A stretch of 64,000 bases of DNA from Owenia fusiformis (GCA_903813345.2 CAIIXF020000009.1:13716347-13780346), one strand, 5' to 3'; shown: positions 15,609 to 28,626, numbered from the stretch's first letter. The notes: a model not told the origin generated them from the sequence alone. Numbers and translations are program-made.

Positions 15609-16254
15609 ATATGCATATTAACAAATTCTAGCTATGATGATGGTAACATCTGGCTGGCAGATCTCATGATGTAAGAACAGCATGCTAGCTGGGCAACACC
15701 ATGGAAACCAATGCAACTCATTCAATATAAGGACGAGTCCCTACAGAAAACTAATTGTGAATTCTTTAAACGTCTGACAATTTTCCTATAAACAGAAAAA
15801 GCTTGAATATTATGAAGTCTTCCTAAATTTTACCAGTGATAGATATGAAACTAATAGTGCTTTGAGGTGAAATTAGCTCAATTTCTTCCATATCTCTACC
15901 TCCCTTGGATAATCCTGTTTAAAAGTCAGCATGTAGTTATGATATGTAGCATAATATATCTTCTAACTCAACATAGTGCGAAACTATTTATTTTCTTAGC
16001 ATTCCAACCAAACACCTGAAGAATAGCATAATGGTGTATTTTCTATCATCTATGATCTCCAAATATATTCAATTCTCATTTACCAGAGATAGTAGTTGAC
16101 TAATTACTAATAAGGCAACCAATTGAGATACCAATTGGTTAGTGGGGCAAATGACAATATAATGGAACAATTTTGGAAATGACTATTTGACAGCACAATT
16201 TGGCAAACAGCAATTTGACAGCATTATACAGCAAATGGCAACATTATAGCATTG

Positions 16255-16415
16255 TGGTACAAATGACTATTTGTTATTGTGGTACAAATGACTATTTGTC
16301 ATCTTTATTGTACAAATGGCTATTTTTCACACCAATGAGGGGGAAATGACTATTTTTCACACCAATGAGGGGCAAATGACTATTTTTCACACCAATTAGG
16401 GGCAAATGACTATTT
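16255..16415. repeat. Short tandem repeat, unit of about 25-29 bp
   Basis: Repeats of (G)CAAATGACTATTTTTCACAC followed by CAATGAGG, preceded by a related GTACAAATGACTATTTGT unit. About six degenerate copies. Confidence 0.8.
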
Positions 16416-18189
16416 GATAGTAATGTGTTACCTTGAAGAAAATGTATACACTCACTCTGTTCACATTATATCACAAATATACATTAGGACGTATCAAAAA
16501 CAGTGATAATGCCATGCATTCTCCAGAAAAGAATGACTAATGTAACAAGTTAGGAAAAAGCAACAGGCCAAATATATCACATGATAACAAAGCCATGGGA
16601 ACTGGAATATTCTCATTTACTATGACACTTTCAGCGCCTGATAAATCATGAAAAGTATTTTATAGTAAATAGAAAAAGATTTTGGCAGCACAGAAAGCTT
16701 CTGGAATATCTTATCTTGTCCCATTTTGTAGCCTGTTAACAAATCTGCACCTTACAAGCTCTCTCACTTTCTAAATGCCTCTATCTATAAAGCTAGTATC
16801 AGCAGATTTAATCGAATTACGACTGTTGTCAGACATCGTAGATTGTTTCATTACAACCAACTTTGAAGACATCATCATATCACAGAAAAGGTGGAAAATG
16901 GAGGTTTCACAAAACTTTGAGGCACCAAATATCATTTTGTTGAATTTACACATTCCTGCATCTTCATCTTAGATATCATCACCATTTGAAAATGACAATG
17001 AACACCATCAAATGTCTATCACAAAAGATGAGGAAAGGTTTCCGTATGATTATGAAGAGAGATGTAGACAGGTGTCTTATGCCAGAACAGCCTAGAATGA
17101 ATGATAATAGAGACCAAATGAAACAACACTATTAGGTGCTATATCAGCTAAAAATATAGGTATACAACTAAGCTACAATCTCACCAGATTTTACAATGTA
17201 AATAAAAAACAAAATAAATGTGTTGCAATGGTGATAGTTCGAAGTTGGAATGACTCAACTGTTACTCATGCTGTGTTTTCCTGGAATCGCCACCAACAAA
17301 GCAACATAAAAGTAGACTAAGAAAAGATGTACCTTAGTGCAGCAATTATGTAGGGCTTCTACATCCCAGATAAAAACAACGAAAATTGTTATTTCGCATG
17401 GATACTTAATATAATCAATGATTTTTAAAATGATTTCTGAAGTTCTTGGAAAAAAGAATTGCAGTATTTCTTATATTATCATACCTTGGTTTATTGTATT
17501 ATGATAACATTAAAATATAATGATGTTTTAAACTAACTTTGGATGGTATGTTGTTGTTGAAAATATAATTTATATGGTATTTATATATTTGTAGTATATT
17601 GTCATCCTATTGTTTTAACATAAAGGCAAGGATATGGTTATTATCTGATTCTGATTCTGCACATGTATATAAGTTCTGCACTTTTTACCAAAAAATAACA
17701 TGACACCACATCCAAATTTACAATGAATACTTTTTTGCTTCTTCAGACCTCAGAAAGTTACACAATTTCTAAAACATCAACTAATACAGAATTGTAACAT
17801 GATTTTTGTTTCATGAGAAAATCCTGTGAAAAACAACTATTAAAGATGAAAATTTTAAAGAAATTTCTCATGCTTCAGTATTGTTTTTGAAAATAATAGT
17901 GCACAATTAAAAGCAACACCCGTTCCTGAATTTGAAAATAAATGTAAGTAATTAGAACCAGATAGTATATATTACCAGCCTAATAACCGTTGCAGGTATG
18001 TGTATCCATGGAGATATGCTACAATTTATGATATTGTCTGATTTTACATGTTTTTTTTTATTAACAGGATATTGATATATTTTGACACTCGTTTGTATTT
18101 TAGGAATTGTATGTTGAGTAAATGATATATGTAAAAACTATATCCAACTAATTTATTTGACTTTATTTCTGTACACTTTCTATTATGAC

Positions 18190-18765
18190 TGCATAATGAA
18201 ACACACTGTATGACTATAATGACAGATATTGTGTATTATGACTGTATAATGACAGATATAGTGTATTATGACTGTACAATGACATACTTTGTGAATTAAG
18301 ACTGTACAATGACAGACATTGTGTATTATGACTGTATAATGACAGATATAGTGTATTATGACTGTACAATGACATACTTTGTGAATTAAGACTGTACAAT
18401 GACAGACATTGTGTATTATGACTGTACAATGACAGACACGGTGTATTATGGCTGTACTATGACAGCCATTGTGTATTATGACTGTACAATGACAGCCATT
18501 GTGTATTATGACTATACAATGACAGCCATTGTGTATTATGACTATACAATGACAGCCATAGTGTGTATTATGTCTTTACAATGACAGACAGACATTGTGT
18601 ATTAGGACTATACAATGACAGCCAAATTGTATTATGACTGTATAATGACAGCCATTGTGTATTATGACTATACAATGACAGCCATTGTGTATTATGACTA
18701 TACAATGACAGACATTGTGTATTATGACTGTACAATGACAGCCATTGTATATTATGATTGTACAT
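18190..18765. repeat. 30-bp minisatellite, about 19 copies
   Basis: Unit GTGTATTATGACTGTACAAT followed by GACAGACATT, period 30 bp. Because 30 is divisible by three, long open frames of repeated peptides appear on both strands; there is no sign that they are genes. Confidence 0.93.
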
Positions 18766-19129
18766 GAAATATACAGAGCAACTTTTTAATGAAGAAACTT
18801 CAGAAACTGCATGTTACACTCTTATTCTTATTATTGGTGGTGGTCTTTTCCTTTATCCTTGTACCTTTGGCCATCTCTGAGCACTCTAACAATGCCATGT
18901 TTGCTCATTTGTAAGCATAGTTACTTTAGTATTTACTCTTTAACATTTTTATTTTTCTGACATTACTTTTAGCATTTAGTTACAAATATTGCATTTAATC
19001 ATTCATGCACTGTATTTTTATTTTGAACAATCACATGCATTTGTGTAATTGGGTTCAATGGTTAATCTTGCACTTAACTGTCAGACATCTCACATATTGG
19101 AAGTCATGAAGTTAATCTTGTAGTTCTGC

Positions 19130-19825
19130 AATGCATAATCTCACACAATGGTATAGTCAATCATTGATTTTGGATTTCCATCATGCACCATTTCACATAT
19201 TGGTAAAGTCAATTCTCTATCATGCACTTCTATCTTGTACATCATTCTACACAAATGGTAGATTCCAATGTTAATCTTATACTTCTATCATGCACCATTT
19301 CACATATTGGTAGAGTCAATTCTTTATCATGCACTTCTATCTTGTACATCTACACAAATGGTAGATTCCAATGTTAATCTTATACTTCTATCATGCACCA
19401 TTTCACATATTGGTGGAGTCAATTCTTTATCATGCACTTCTATCAGGCACAATCACATGAGATGGTGGAGTCACTTTTTATTCTTGTACTTGTATCATAC
19501 ACAATCACAAATAATGGGTCGATTGTTTTCCTTGCACGTCTATCATGCACAACAACATATAAATGGTCACTTGTTAATATTGCACTTCTACCATACATAT
19601 TGGCACAGAGTCTATTGGTGGAGTCAGGCACTACTATCATGTACAATTTCAAAAATGGTAGAGCCAAATCTAAACATTGCACTTCTGTCATATACATTTT
19701 CACAAAATGTTGGAGTGAATTGTTAATCATGTACTTCTATCATGAAAAGTTTCACAAAATCAGTGACAATTGCAAATCTTACATTTCTGTCATACACATT
19801 TTTACAAAACGGTAGTCAATGGTAA
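19130..19825. repeat. Degenerate minisatellite, unit of about 55-65 bp
   Basis: Repeats of TATCATGCACCATTTCACAT followed by ATTGGTAGAGTCAATTCTT and similar variants. They are well conserved at 19,260-19,440 and drift toward both edges. The 152- and 140-codon open frames here fall inside the repeat and have no recognisable domain. Confidence 0.85.
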
Positions 19826-19859
19826 ATCTTTGTTTATTGCTAGTGTGATAGTATAGCAT

Positions 19860-21265
19860 TCTGAGGTGTTCACTTCTTATTGCTGGATTAATGTATCACT
19901 ATTTTTGCTGTTCTTATATCACTGTTATTGTTATGTTAGCTTATCAGTTATTGCTGTGTAAGAATATCACTGTCATTGCTGTGTTAGAATTTCACTGTTA
20001 GTGCTGCGTCAGTGTATCACGTCCATTGCTGTGTTAGAATATAAGTTATTCCTGCATTAGTGTATAACTTCCCACGGCTTTGTTAGAATATGACTGTTAT
20101 TGCTGTGTTAAAATATCCTTGTTGTATAATGTAAAATACCTGTTATTGCTGTGTCAATGTATCGCTGTTATTGCTGTGTCAATATATTAATGTTATTGCC
20201 TTGTTAGTATATTGCTGTTATTGCTGTGTTAATTCATCACTCTTATTGCTGTATCAGTACATAATTGTTAGTGCTGTTAGTATATCACTGTCATTGCTGT
20301 GTTAGTATATCACTGTCATTGCTGTGTTAGTATATCACTGTCATTGCTGTGTTAGTATATCACTGTCAACGCTGTGTTCGTATATCACTGTCATTACTGG
20401 ATTACAATATCAGTCATTGCTGTGTTAGTATATCACTGTGATTGCTGTGTTAGTATATCACTGTCGTTGCTGTGTTAGTATATCACTGTCAAGTTCTGTT
20501 ACTATATCACTGTCATTACTGGATTACAATATCAGTCATTGCTGTGTTAGTATATCACTGTCATTGCTGTGCTAGTATATCACTCTCATTACTGTGCTAG
20601 TATATTACTGTCAATGTTGTGTTAGTATATCACTGTCATTGCTGTATTAGAATATCACTGTTATCACTGTGCTAGTATATCACTGCCATTGCTGTGTTAG
20701 AATATCACTGTTATCATTGTGTTAGTATATTACTGTTATTGCTGTGTTAGAATATCACTTCAATCACTGTGTTAGTATATCACTGCCATTGCTGTATTAG
20801 AATATCACTGTTATCACTGTGCTAGTATATCACTGCCATTGCTGTGTTAGAATATCACTGTTATCATTGTGCTAGTATATCACTGCCATTGCTGTATTAG
20901 AATATCACTGTGCTAGTATATCACTGCCATTGCTGTATTAGAATATCACTGTTATCACTGTGCTAGTATATCACTGCCATTGCTGTGTTAGAATATCACT
21001 GTTATCATTGTGTTAGTATATTACTGTTATTGCTGTGTTAGAATATCACTTCCATCACTGTGCTAGTATATTACTGTCATTGCTATGTTAGAAAATCACT
21101 GTGTTAGTATATTACTGTCATTGCTGTGTTAGTATATTACTGTCATTGCTGTGTTAGTATATCACTGTCATTGCTGTGTTAGAGAATCACTGTGTTAGTA
21201 TATTACTGTCATTGCTGTGTTAGTATATCACTGTCATTGCTGTGTTGGTATATCACTGTTGTATC
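19860..21265. repeat. 25-bp minisatellite (about 55 copies) abutting the duplicated netrin exons
   Basis: Tandem units of TGTTAGTATATCACTGTCAT followed by TGCTG, about 1.4 kb in total, with subfamilies (TTAGAATATCACTGTTATCA). The array ends only about 60 bp before the acceptor of the first LE2 exon. Confidence 0.93.
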
Positions 21266-21326
21266 ACTGTTGTTGCTCTGCTTTTTTAACCAGCTTTAAC
21301 TCTGTCCTCTCTCTCTCTACTTCCAG

Positions 21327-21515
21327 CGTGCAACTGTAATCTTCATGCTAGAAAATGTCGCTTTAACATGGAACTATTTAAGCTCTCAGGCCGAGAAAGT
21401 GGTGGTGTATGTGTTAACTGTCGCCACAATACTGCTGGCCGAATGTGCCACTATTGCAAAGATGGATTTTTCCGAGACCCAGCAAAGCCTATCACACATC
21501 GCAAGGCATGTAAAG
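21327..21515 (+). CDS. NTN1: Netrin alternative exon LE2a
   Basis: A 189-bp, phase 1-1 exon. The G carried from the previous exon plus CG gives Ala, followed by [12 protein letters not shown] and so on to HRKACK: a complete laminin-EGF repeat 2 with eight cysteines. The acceptor is a strong CT-rich tract ending ttccag; the donor is AAAG|GTAGGC. LE2 is part of the receptor-contacting face of netrins (family knowledge). This copy keeps HARKCRF where the sister copy has HAQRCRF. The two proteins are identical at 48 of 63 positions. With only 40 bp between the exons, I infer this is one of a mutually exclusive pair. Confidence 0.95.
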
Positions 21516-21555
21516 GTAGGCACAATTTCTATATCCCATTCCCTTCATTTTTCAG
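21516..21555 (+). other. 40-bp intron between LE2a and LE2b
   Basis: Runs from gtaggc to cattttttcag-type acceptor sequence. It is too short for comfortable simultaneous recognition of both splice sites in most animals. Its length is not a multiple of three, and reading through it from LE2a reaches a stop just inside LE2b, so retention would truncate netrin before LE3. Confidence 0.85.
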
Positions 21556-21744
21556 CGTGTAATTGCAACCTTCATGCCCAAAGGTGTCGATTCAATAAGG
21601 AGCTGTATTTACTCTCTGGCCGTGAGAGCGGTGGGGTGTGTCTTAAATGTCGCCACAATACGGCAGGAAGACATTGCCATTACTGCAAGGAGGGATACTA
21701 TCGTGACCACACAAAACCAATCAACCATCGCAAAACTTGTAAAG
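21556..21744 (+). CDS. NTN1: Netrin alternative exon LE2b (tandem copy)
   Basis: A second 189-bp, phase 1-1 exon with its own acceptor (cccttcatttttcag) and donor (AAAG|GTAATA). It encodes another complete laminin-EGF 2 module, [13 protein letters not shown] to HRKTCK. All eight cysteines and the core [10 protein letters not shown] and CRHNTAG are kept. Changes from LE2a cluster in surface positions (9 R/Q, 10 K/R, 15 M/K, 19 K/L, 31 N/K, 40 M/H, 52-53 PA/HT). Many third-position differences at the DNA level, with the protein preserved, argue for an old duplication with both copies under selection. Either exon alone, both or neither would leave the reading frame intact. Confidence 0.95.
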
Positions 21745-24700
21745 GTAATATGTAACCAGTATTTGTATGTCAATGACAGACCCTGTTAGGTAAAATATTT
21801 CCAGTATTTGTGTGTGGCGAGAAAACCTGCAATATGGTAGCAATATTTTGTATGTGAGGGTTTATTCAAGGGGTACATGTTCCAATGATTTGTATATGGG
21901 GGAAAATTCAAGGGGTATAATGTTCCAATGTTTTGTATGCAAGGGAAAATTCAAGCGGTTTATGTTCCAACGTTTTGTATGTGAGTGTAAATCACTAGGG
22001 GATCCAGATCCCACCCCAGATCCAGAGCCCACCCCCAAGGATGGGCTCGGAAAAAAAATTTAGATCAAAAGAAATTCCTCCCAAGTTGGAACTTTTTGGG
22101 CATTACTAGGCCTTATTTTTTAATTTAAGCCAAATTGTCAAGAAATTTTTTTAAATTTGAGCCCAATTTTTCTACCCTATCTTTGTCAGAATTTAAATGT
22201 TGGTCCCTTGAAATTTTTCAGATCCACCCCTGTAAATTCAAGGGGTATATGTTAACAAAGCTTTTTATGTTTGGATAACCAAACATGGTATATGTTACAA
22301 GTGTTTTGTGTGCATGGCTCACCAAAAAGGCTACATAATATTAACTCTTTGTTTTGATTGTTCTTAATGTGGGAAACCTTTATGATACACATTTTTCACA
22401 ATTGCTTGTATGTGGAAAATATGTATCAATGCGTTTTCTGTGTAGACTCTATTTGCCTAAAACATAGCAAACCTTCAGAAACTATTATATTATTATATGT
22501 ATATAAACTTTGAGACACATATCAAGCAAGGCTGGAGTAAGAAGAAAAGGCTTGATCGGTTTCATTCTGTGTTAGTTGTTGCAAGTAATAGCTATTCAAC
22601 TGACATTGTTGAATCTGTGGCGCCTCAACTACAAAACCCAAGGTACACAATGGCTCCCCATAGACACAAAGGGCCCACTTTAGGCCATGCATTACAATTG
22701 CTTGAAACCCCCTCAATTCTAGCTATACTACTCTTTCTTTAATACATCTATTTACTCCTTTGTACCTCAAGTGGGGTATTTTGTTAAATCCACGGAAATG
22801 AGTAAACTGGGAACGATATGATATGATGCTGAGAGCCGAACCTTTTCATAAACTTCTTCAATGTCAGACTTTGTATTAAGCTTCAGACAATGTATCTAGT
22901 GTGTGGTATATGTTGCTAAAAATGTCTTTGAACTTTGGTTTGCCGAGTTAACACTTAGATTATAACTATTTCAATGGTTACAAATTCAAGGATATTAAAA
23001 CATCTTACTAGCTGGAATTTGGGTTCAAGGAATATAAAAGACTTTTACAGTAGCATTTTATTTTTCAATTAAAAATATCAATCTTAATGCAAATTTGCAC
23101 ATCGAGGATGATAAACCATTAGTGAACAGACAACCTTAGCTATTTAAACCTATAAAAATCACCTCCCATTTCCACCAAGCCTAATAAAGTCAATAATTTA
23201 TGGTCATCCTAACACATTAGACTCTAATGTTCATTGATTTTCGGTAAATCTTCATTCAAACTGTTCAATGGACTGAAATGGTGCATGCAAATATTGATGT
23301 GTTTTATTGTTTCGAGAAACATTAACTATAGAAATCAGACGGAGAATTTCTTTATTTAGATAAAGAGTTTATCAGGTTCTTAACACTACTGCACAATATC
23401 TCACCTTCCGACAGAGATGTTACGTCTCAATGTTTATTCATTTGAAAGTGCTGAGAAGAATGGGGAGATTTGTTACTTTCAGAAACAACTGAGTTATATC
23501 ACCTGCCATTAAATAGTCAGATCTGCAGAATAATCAATTATGTTGCACCTATAGATATTTAACTAGAAAATACGGTGATTATTTTCACTGAAACAGAAAT
23601 GTATTTAAGTTCAATATTAACTTGTATTTTTGGAACTAACCCACCCAACTAACAAGCGAGGATATGGTAGTGTTGGTAGAGTAAATCTCTATAATGACGG
23701 GAGCAAATACACAAGTTCACAACTAATACACTGGGAATGTGGGCTTTAGTTTTCAGTTTGAACATGCATTAACAATACCCGTTCACAAAAAATTAAAATT
23801 ACACATGAAATTTTGTTTTTGAAGCTTTTTTAGTATTAGAGAAGTACTTCTAAATAATGGAGATGTTGCCTTATGGTCTTATTTGAAATGCCCTTTCAAT
23901 GTGAATATGTTGTTTTTGAATTTGCTTATGCTGAAAAGTCTATTTTGTTAATTCCAACAGGATATTAAGAGGTTTTTCTGAAGCTGAATGAACATTCAAG
24001 TGGACCCCAAAGGTACTGGGACACCCAAGAATTCACAATTTCAATATGGCTGACAAGCTCTGTTAAATGCGGAATCTTTGATTGGCCTAAGTTCCTATTG
24101 AAGAACTCATCAAGAGTAAGACTTGTTCACACCAAACGCATGTACCTGCATTCTGAGAACATGACTAAACAAAAGAGGAAAATTCTCCCAATTCTAGCAT
24201 GGCGCCATAATTATACTGTCCGAATTTACTTTGAATATCAGTCTGAGCAAAAAACCCGCATAAAAATATCTCTCTCATTCATTATACACAATCAATAAAT
24301 ATTGTGTTTAAAAATCAAAAATGTTTATGAAGAAGGGGAATAAAAGTATTTGTCTATTTTGGCAGGGGGTGTAAACATACATAGGTATGGTCCATCTAAA
24401 GCAAACACAGAGAGGGCATGCATGCTTTTTGCCTTAAATGTCACTAATTTGTAAAAATAAAATGACTTCTTCAAATGATTCATAAGTCTTGTGTGTGAGT
24501 TGTTTGACACAATTGGAATACACATAAAAGTTATTTATTAGATTGGACACACATGTAGCCTTTAATATGTACAAGAAGTTTTCTAATGATAATGACTTAA
24601 AGTTAGAATTTGCCAAACATGAGACGACAATTTGTAATTAATCCATCAAAGTGAAAAAAATTAAATAAAAATTTTAAAAAATTCATTTACTCTCAAAACA

Positions 24701-25530
24701 GTGATGATATCTTATGGAATAGTTGAAATATATAAAATGAACATATTTCCCACATGGTTTGATTTTTAGGTGAGACTTAAGCAGAACATGGAGTGGCCAT
24801 GGTACTTTGGTAGTTGAATTTTGAAATTGAAGCACTTTTAAAAGAGTTGCTCTAAATCTTAAATTATACTTTTATTTTGATAAAGTCATTGATTACTACA
24901 TTTACTTAACATTTTTAAAAATCTGAAATAAAATTGTCTTTGGATTGAAGATAAAAATACAAATCAGTATCGTGGATACAATATATAATCCTTCTTATGA
25001 AATATGTAAAATGATTATATGTCAATTTTAGCTCTGTAATAATAATCTTTTGCAAATAGGTGAACATATCATCATAAATGGTTAAAGATCCAATAAAGTA
25101 AGAACAACTTCCGTTATTTCGCTACTCTTCTATGATTTTATGTCCAAAACATCTGCATGTGAAATCCCAAAATGAGGCTATTAAGGGTGGTTAAGCCGGG
25201 ATGTGTATGCAGAATCATGCCTCAAAGACATTACCAATAATAAACTACTGAATGGCTATGATAGATGAAAGACACAATTCCATAGAATAGAACATATTGA
25301 AATGTATCACTTTTATATGAGATAGATCAATGAATTATTTCAATTCAAGAAATACAATTTATCTCTGCCATCTCAATATCAAAGCAGTAAATAATCATCT
25401 GAGAAATCGGTCTGCTCCAAAATAAACTGAAAATCCTTGAACGATTTCAGGAATCTTCATGTTTACTCATTTTCTCCAGGGAAAGTTTCATTTTGTAAAG
25501 CAAATAGTGAATGTACTTGTTTGTTTGCAG
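21745..25530 (+). other. Netrin intron between LE2b and LE3
   Basis: Contains a dispersed-repeat-like segment at about 21,990-22,235 with GGGGATCCAGATC at one end and CAGATCCACCCC at the other, suggesting degenerate inverted ends. There are AAATTCAAGGGGTA-type short repeats around it (21,865-22,255). The rest, about 22,300-25,500, shows nothing recognisable. Confidence 0.6.
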
Positions 25531-25683
25531 CATGTGAATGTCATCCAGTTGGGGCATTAGGGAAACTGGCATGCAACCAAACCACTGGACAGTGTCTCTG
25601 CAAGGATGGAGTTACAGGGCTTACATGCAACAGATGTGCAAAGGGATATTCACAAAGTCGGTCACCCATAGCTCCATGTGTCA
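25531..25683 (+). CDS. NTN1: Netrin exon encoding LE3
   Basis: A 153-bp, phase 1-1 exon. Acceptor ttgtttgcag; donor A|GTAAGT. The carried G plus CA gives Ala, followed by [15 protein letters not shown], then [22 protein letters not shown] and SPIAPC: the third laminin-EGF repeat of netrins with its eight cysteines. Open-frame sequence before 25,531 and after 25,683 is intronic. Confidence 0.96.
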
Positions 25684-28626
25684 GTAAGTGGTGCCCTCTA
25701 TTTAACTGCATGTCTACAGGGAGATGAAACCAGCCAGTTTAACACTGACATATCAAACAAGCTAACCTTATCATCATCTCAACATAAGAAACTAAAGGCC
25801 TCTTTAGTTTCTCTTTACCATCATTTATTTACATTTGGCTGCATCCTTGAAACCGGTTTTTAGGTTGGGTGCTGATGTAAAATATGATGTGCTATACTCT
25901 ATACATTGCCATGACTGTACTTTGCTATGAACTTGCTTACAATGTCTCAGCTGGTTAATCAATTAAACAGATTTTGAAAATTTAGGAAATATTTGGTTGA
26001 ATAGTCTAAAAAGTTTATAATCATTGAACTGCATGGTCTGTTGCATTGGTGCACTGCAATTTCACCAGCAACACTTAATGTAATATACTATACAATCTAC
26101 ATCATCTCTATTATTATCTAAATCGAAAGAATTAACAGTTGAGACATTTCCAGTGTGAACAATAGCTTTATACCCCTGCTCCATCTTATCTCCTGTGTAT
26201 AAGCAGTCTTCATGGGGTCAACTTTCCAGTAAAAATATAAAGCAACTTGCAACAAAAAACATTAATATGAACTAAGTAAGGAATATTATAGTGGAAAGTT
26301 GACCCATTTTTTCCGATGACCTATAATTTGACCCACATTGCTTATATTGACCCAAATTGATGTATTGACATATATTTTGGTTCAGGTCCTCAACATTCTT
26401 GAACTTGGAAGTCCAAAATGTGTCTTTCATAAATATTTTCAATGTTAATACAAGAAGCAATGAAGGCACTAATTTTCATTAAATTAGTCAAGTAACGAAA
26501 AAAACATCTTGGGGAATACAGTCTCATATATATTAGGAAATTTTCCATTTGTTTTTCAATTTGTTTATTTGAGTTGCCAGCCTGGTCTATTAGGAAGGTT
26601 ACCATTGATTGTGAGTGGTCTTGTAAGATTACGATTAAATCTGATTTTATCATCCATGTTACACAGCTATGGTTTCATGATGGGGTAATACAGCCAAATA
26701 CAATAAATATGTAAAAGATTCCCCTTCCCCCTGATGGGCAGCAACTATTTCTGCAAGGCAGAATAAATCACCAAACAGCCTTAAATCAACAAGAATTTAA
26801 TTTAGAAATTGGGCAATTGGCTGTCTCACTTAGCAGAGGAATTACAACTACTTACTCACACCTAACAGTTATGTAATACAAAATCTAGTAAATGAGAGAG
26901 ATCTGGTTCAAATCTCTAAATGCATCTTGAATGATGAGTAATTTATAAATCATTGGCTATTGATTTAAGGAGCTTATCTATAGTTGTGCCATATCTAAAT
27001 CTGCATCTTGTCAATACGTGCATGTATGTAACAGGACATGCTGCTTTAACCAACTAACACATTGGAAATGTATATATTTAGACTCAAGTAAATAAATCTA
27101 ATAAATAAATCTAATTAATTACTCTCATTAATGTTAGATAATTACATAGATGTAAGGATATTAGTAAATGATATTTATAATTACAAAATCTAAAATCTCA
27201 AACATATCTTATTAGTTTTACTCTGAAATATTTATTGTTTACTTATCTATATCTACCAAATAATTATAAACCAAAATGCTGATATTTTTGCCGCATATCC
27301 CCCACCTGCACAGTTTTCAATTAGTTCCTTTGCACCTAATCGCCATGCTATCTTTTCCCACCCAAGCTGCTTGATTATTGAGACACCACATGAAGATTTC
27401 CAATTCTACAATGGCATGCCCATTTCAATTAATTTTATTGTGTGAGCTATTACATTTGCTGGTTGTTGTAAGACTATATCTGACCCTGTGTTAAAGTGGC
27501 GGTTTTATTCTCCCTCCTCTCACAGTCTGTCAGTCTGGTCTCTCAGAAGAAACTCAGCATTCTCTCAATTTCAATGACATGTTGAAATCAAATCAACATC
27601 AACAAGTAATCTAAGTCATTTCAATAATTATTAAACCAGACCAAGAATGAGAGATGATTTATTCTGAAATTAGTACTACTATTAATAGGTTATCTAATTA
27701 TTTGCATGAAGTTGTAGTGCATGCGGAACGAATGTTATAACAGGTTTCCCACTTTTAAGTTGATTGTTTTTGTACACATCTTTTTTAAACTTCACAGTTA
27801 CATTTATTTCAAAATTCTTTTTTATTTGATGAAACAGGAGTATTTCACCAAATCTGGTACCAGGTTAAACTTAAAATGGGGAAATGCATGAGTTGAAATG
27901 CATAGATTGACCTTATCTTGAATAAAGGTCAAGGTCAAATTAACAATAATGATTCTTAACTTGATAATTGTGAGTAATCATCTTGCAGGGGATAAAGGCA
28001 GTTCAACTCCTATACATGGCAATGTATTTATTGTAGCAAGTTAGTTAATTCTTTATTCTATCTTATTTCATTTTGAAGGGGGTTACACATAGTCTCAAGG
28101 TTCCCAAAGTTGAGACAATGACACTTTTGGAGACCTTGGTGTAACCCCATTGCTACAACTAAAACTACCTGTCAGCCAACATTACAATTTGGTTGGTTAA
28201 CAGGTCGTTCGAGTTATTCTTGTTTTAATTTATTCTAAATTTCTAAGTTGAATTGTAGGAATGTCATTCCAGTATTCTTTAAGTGGCCCAACCTCTATAG
28301 AACACCCTAGCATTAGCAATGTTCAATGAAAATAGTACTTATACACAGCAGAAGACAATTTTTAAAAGTTAGCAGTTCATTTACAAAGTGGGCCATATTT
28401 TCAAGTTTCAATATTCTAAGAGAAGTAAGTTTGTATCAAAGCCTATCAATGGTGCAAATTGTTATGCTTTTTTAATATTAGGGTATATTAAGATCAGAAT
28501 GAGGGGTTGAGCCACTTTAAACTGTATAGCCATTTCACCTTCTCAAACGACAATATACAATTTGGTATCTCAAAAGTGTTAATGAGAAAACATGAGGGGA
28601 AACATGAAGGGTTCTGATCACTTTAT

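Larger units (their letters stand above)
682..21326 (+). other. Netrin intron 1 in this window (20.6 kb)
   Basis: Large A+T-rich intron from donor GTATGT to the pyrimidine-rich acceptor ending ttccag. I found no convincing coding exon in it. It holds several minisatellites and a MITE-like element, each listed separately. A roughly 16-bp direct duplication (agatcgattcgaa) lies near 1,367-1,400 and a roughly 50-bp direct repeat lies at 10,390-10,500. The stretches 1,400-7,060, 7,710-12,340, 12,530-15,260 and 16,430-18,190 show nothing I can name. Confidence 0.8.

Noticed and set aside
18214-18765. Long open frames encoding repeated peptides on both strands
   Set aside because: They follow from a 30-bp minisatellite whose period is divisible by three; no flanking gene structure.
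19268-19815. Overlapping open frames of 152 and 140 codons
   Set aside because: They lie inside a degenerate tandem repeat in a netrin intron, with no recognisable domain.
21345-21755. 136-codon frame spanning both LE2 exons
   Set aside because: It reads LE2a out of frame and enters the LE2b frame only through the 40-bp intron; splice phases show the correct frames.
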